Shown: piece after piece, positions 60,330-64,000 of the stretch
Position numbering within the stretch: position 1 is the stretch's first letter
Layout: each line of letters starts with the position of its first letter
Origin: Blasia pusilla
Lineage: Eukaryota > Marchantiophyta > Marchantiopsida > Blasiales
Length of the DNA stretch: 64,000 nucleotides
NCBI GenBank assembly: GCA_050084515.1
Contig: CM114274.1
Coordinates: 6,634,001-6,698,000 of the forward strand
Direction of reading: 5' to 3'
Translations under genes and position numbers: made by a program
The notes under the pieces: model-generated
The model's database searches: none
Seen by the model: the letters and a program-made list of their open reading frames with translations, nothing else
Told to the model about the DNA's origin: nothing

Positions 60330-60950
60330 CTTTAGTCACCTTGGCACTAACGTGGAACATCATAACCAAGCGGGCTCACATGAGAATGGGAGCGTGTTGG
60401 AGTCTCACAAGTGAGACATTACTTGCATAAAAGAGACGCGATCCTTGATGGGCATCTCAATTAATAAGCATAATGATCCAACACAACAAGACCAAATATC
60501 AAGTGGGACTTGAGAAGAGCTCAAGTCCCACAAGAGTTGGGAATGAAGGGTATTGCAATTCGGCTTGGAACTTGATTGAAAGTTTGGGGGTCTAGGTGGG
60601 CCAATTATGGACACCAACCTTGGACTTTGAACTGTGACTCAAATATTAAGTCCCGATTAGATGCTTGTTGAAGTTCTATTGGGGATATAGGACGGGTAGG
60701 TGAGCTAGCATCTTTTCATGTTCCTAGACTATCGAGAAAGTCTACCCTAAGTCTTGAATGACTTGCCTATGTGGGAGAATGAGGGATTAGGTCAGTATTT
60801 AATCCCATTTAAATTGGTTGAGGTTGAAGGGTGGCGCGAGACCAAGACTTGAGAGACTTGAGGCTGGTTGACCCAATTCGTGGAGTGTGTTTGGGTGGAG
60901 ATCAATAAGGAGAGCATGACTTGTTGAACATCGGTCCTCTTGCTCCACAC
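60330..60950. repeat. Diverged copy of the nested repeat at 54868
   Basis: Short collinear matches to 54900-55850 (AGCGGG/AGCGGA, AAGTCTTG-GACTTGCC, GACCAAGACTTGAG, GAGTGTGTTTGGGTGGAGATC, ACTTGTTGAAC). There is no coding frame of note. Confidence 0.45.
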
Positions 60951-61739
60951 CCTTTGGCTATACTTTCTCTTGTAGTTGTCTCTAAAAACCTCTTAAGTTT
61001 TATATATAGCTATAACTCATGGTGTAAGACAAATCATATATCATGAGTATTTCCATCATAACGGCAATTATCGTGATGGAATTTTCACGATGGAGGTCTA
61101 TCCAGTTCAGGGGGTTGGCAATCCACATCTATGTCCTTGGCGTGTACAATCTCTTTGACAATTAGCCACACTCCATGCCCTACAAATCAATTATGGCCAT
61201 TTATAACTTACATACGATAATATAAGTCTCGACTTCATATGCTCTTGATTACTACCTTGCACCTTAGGTGCCGCACTCCATTATGGAGGTAGATGTTGCT
61301 CCCCTTATGGTATGGTCACTCTTCATGAAGCCTCTCTTATATAGCTCAAGGCCTTGATATTCTCCTTCATCTTGTTTTGTTCAATATGATCTACCAACTC
61401 AAACACATCCCTTGAAAAGGGTGAGGTATGATAAAAGTAATGGTACATCTCGTATCCTTCTTTTTAGGTTGCGCTCCAGTGCTCCATACCATGCATGGAC
61501 ACCCTGGGCCTAAGCCACTTCTCGAGAGATGTTAATCAATAGTCGTAAGCTTGTGAATATCTTCTGCAAACTCTACTCAGTCTATTGATGGAAGTCATGG
61601 ATGGTCCACATCTACAACTTCTTAGTTGTCACCCCTTGATAATTTCTCTTAAGCTTGGAAAATAACTCAACCAAGAGGTTAAACCTCCGACAAATTCGAC
61701 TCGACCATGCAATTTCCCCTAAGTAAGTCACCCCTCCAT
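60951..61739. other. Intergenic, nothing recognised
   Basis: Unique-looking AT-rich sequence without a coherent frame or element ends. Confidence 0.4.
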
Positions 61740-62529
61740 GGATCTCATCATTTTCTTTATTGCCATGGTTGAGGAGCATGAGAGATATCTCAAGGTGGTG
61801 TTTTGACGATTGTCGTTACATGGGATGGAGTTGTATTCTAGCCAATAAAGATTCCCTTACGACCAAATACATCATCTGAGGGATACTCGACTTTACGAGA
61901 AAAAGTTGGAGGCCATAGTGTACATTTCTTGCCCTAAAGATGTGAATCCAATTTGAGTTTTCATAGGATTGGTAAACTAGTATCAACGGTACGTGAAGGG
62001 TTTTAGTGAGATTGCAAAGGCACACTCTTTGTGGAAAAGGCTTATCAGAAATAGTTGAAGGGAGGTTATTAAGAGAGAGCATTTCAAGAGCTCGAGGGTA
62101 GGTTGATATCCTCATCCATTTTGAGGAGACTTATGGGTGGTGATGCATTGTAATTACATACAAACGCAAGTATGTTGGGTTTTGGAGTTGTGATTACTCA
62201 AAAATATGATGACGGAAAGGAGAATGTAGTGGCATATACAAGCTACTCAAACAACACTATAGATGTGGAGTACGATTCCTATGGAGGGAAGTGCTTAATT
62301 AGTTATAGTGTAAGCAATGGCGCATTTCAAATGTTTTCTATTTTGGAACCCTTTCACCTTATCTACCACTCAAAAGATTAATAAGCAGTGAAAATATTAT
62401 AAGAAAGCTTGCCACATGGACATTTTTTTATCATAAGCGTATGACTTTGAAGTTTCCCATCACATAGGATATCTCAACACACGAGTCCGAGCGATGATTC
62501 TAGAGCTCGGAGGTATGGAGAGAGTGATG

Positions 62530-62760
62530 AGCAAGGTTGCGTATGGAATGTCCATGCTATGGAAGGTCCATGTGGACCCCACCATCTCCTTCTTTCTCAT
62601 TCCTTCCACTTGCCTTCATATTTCCATACTTTCTCGTATTTTCCTCCCTCCACCTCCACTACCTCCCCCCCAATTGCGTCATTTGCCCTTGCCCTACCTT
62701 CCATCATTAACTATAAGTATGGGCCCCACATCTTGTAATCCATGTCTGTGAATATGTCAA
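62530..62760. repeat. Dispersed repeat, unit 3, inserted in copy C
   Basis: Matches units 1 and 2: GGACCCCACCATCTCCTTCTTT, CTACCTTCCATCATTAACTATAA and GGGCCCCAC. It interrupts the gypsy remnant between RNase H and integrase, so it arrived later. Confidence 0.6.
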
Positions 62761-63059
62761 AACTTCTTCTATGTCCATTTTTGTGCAACCTTGGTGATGA
62801 GGAGATGGTGTCGGTTTGGCACGTATTTTCCTTTTTATGTTTTTTGGCTATGTTAGGTTAGTAAAAGACATCCTATTTAGGAGGGAGGTTGGATGGTAAG
62901 TCCAGAGATCTTCAGGCTAATAAGTAGTCAAGAGGAAGTCACGACATCAATAATGATGAGATGGTCTTGGAGCACTTGTGCATTGGCATCTTAGCGAGTA
63001 CGGTGGGTGCTCGAGAGCAAGATAGTCTTAGATAGAATCTTATGACCAGCCGAGAGGTT

Positions 63060-63960
63060 CATGTGGGAGGAGACGCATGTGCTTTAAGTTTAGGAAGATT
63101 TTCGAGTGCAAATGGTGCCTCATCATTTGTAGCAAGCATGAGTTTTGAGACGTGCACAAGAAGAGTCGGGTATTTTTGGAGTCAAGGGTAGATATAACTT
63201 GTTTTAGATTCAATATTCATTGCATGGTTTGCAAATTGATGTTCAACACTTTGTAGCAAGATGTATATCATATGATGAGTGTGAGCATCTTTCAATGTTC
63301 CAACTCCAAACTTGCATCCTTTACTTATTATGGATTAGGATATCAATCGAATTTAGACTTTGCAAGGCCTTTACCATTGATAAGATGCCATATTTAGGAT
63401 ATTTAGTCATGTTGGAGCACTTCTCCAAGTGGATTGAGCTAGTAGCATTTTTTGAAAGATTGAGTAAGGGAGTGGGTTATATGTTCCTTGATCGAGTGAT
63501 GAATTAGTTAGGTGCATTAAGAGAAATGTTGACAGACTAGGGTTCTGAGTTAATTGATTGTGTGATTAGGCAGTGATAGTTCATTTTATGACTTAGAGAG
63601 ATCATCTAGAGGCAAATGATTTGTTAAGGAGATTTGTGCAAACCATGAAAATAGGATTGTGCAATTATGGGTTGCAAAGAGGACACTTAGGAGATTGGGA
63701 CCTATAATTATTATGGTTGGCTATGGGTTTCTGCTTTAATCGGCATATATCTTTGGTATTATTTTTACCATGTATTTCTTGCTCCATGAGGGGGAGCCGA
63801 ATTTTCTATCATCGTTTTGACATAAGGTTGTTGAGATACTTGACCTTAAAAACCTAGATCTATGGGTGCAAGCCTCGTCTCAATAGGCTTAGTTCTTTCA
63901 AAGAGTCATGCCTATGGCACTCTAGAACCTGGATATTGTTGAACACGACTATACAAGAAG
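63060..63960 (+). pseudogene. Integrase remnant of copy C
   Basis: MHGLQIDVQHFVARCISYD corresponds to the HHCC helix and Cys pair (one Cys lost). MLEHFSKWIELVAFFERLSK and YMFLDRVMN follow the A/B core. Stops and shifts throughout. Confidence 0.7.
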
Positions 63961-64000
63961 GAGGATATCAACCAAGGATATGGATATTCTGTCATGGATT

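Larger units (their letters stand above)
61740..64000 (+). mobile_element. Ty3/gypsy remnant C, runs off the window
   Basis: Strongly decayed but collinear with copies A/B: RT C-terminal part (EEHERYLKVVF, YQRYVKGFSEIAK; 61765-62010), RNase H (MLGFGVVITQKYDDGKE; 62172-62381), an interrupting dispersed repeat (62530-62760), then integrase (62950-63960). The 3' end, including any PHD finger, lies beyond the window. Confidence 0.7.

Noticed and set aside
1-64000. CRISPR arrays, bacterial operons, rRNA or tRNA genes
   Set aside because: No regularly spaced repeats of CRISPR type and no recognisable RNA gene; introns and element types show a eukaryotic nuclear genome.

Overview
The window is nuclear DNA of a land plant. 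The evidence is an 11-exon gene with GT-AG introns that encodes a plant-type CW-domain zinc-finger protein, very low gene density, abundant decayed Ty3/gypsy retrotransposons, and small Helitron-like elements with TCTATATTATT starts and hairpin-CTAG|T ends. The moderate introns and sparse genes do not let me name the species. A non-seed plant or another plant with a large genome is possible, but this is inference.

Layout. 1-4.3 kb: an unidentified coding exon on the minus strand, then tandem duplications and short repeats. 4.3-12 kb: AT-rich intergenic DNA with one mini-Helitron and an old gypsy remnant (copy D). 12.0-22.7 kb, minus strand: the one intact gene, whose 11 exons I could place by splice sites and homology. 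They sum to 6135 nt, an open frame of 2044 codons plus stop. 22.7-29.2 kb: its upstream region with a (CT)n tract, then AT-rich DNA with a perfect hairpin. 29.2-34.1 kb: a mini-Helitron, an unidentified minus-strand pseudogene, and a plus-strand pseudogene that looks like a beta-class DNA amino-methyltransferase (N6-adenine or N4-cytosine). 34.1-42.6 kb: gypsy copy A. 43-45 kb: a foldback element with inverted arms of about 280 bp. 45.4-48.9 kb: minus-strand pseudogenes with a RING finger and a protein-kinase-like domain. 49.4-59.8 kb: gypsy copy B, carrying a nested repeat. 59.8-64 kb: short dispersed repeats and gypsy copy C, which runs off the window.

The most notable content is the gypsy family. 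Copies A and B encode, in order, Gag with two CCHC knuckles, a retropepsin, a C5-cytosine DNA methyltransferase domain (motifs I, IV with PCQ, VI with ENV, VIII, IX/X), reverse transcriptase, RNase H, integrase with HHCC and DDE, and a C-terminal PHD finger. So a retrotransposon appears to carry both a DNA methylation writer and a histone-reader-type domain. Both copies are dead (stops, frameshifts, deletions), but their damage differs, so between them every domain is visible. Established knowledge, from memory: cytosine methyltransferases captured by retrotransposons have been described in dinoflagellates and charophyte algae. A land-plant gypsy element with methyltransferase plus PHD finger is, to my knowledge, not a standard annotated family.
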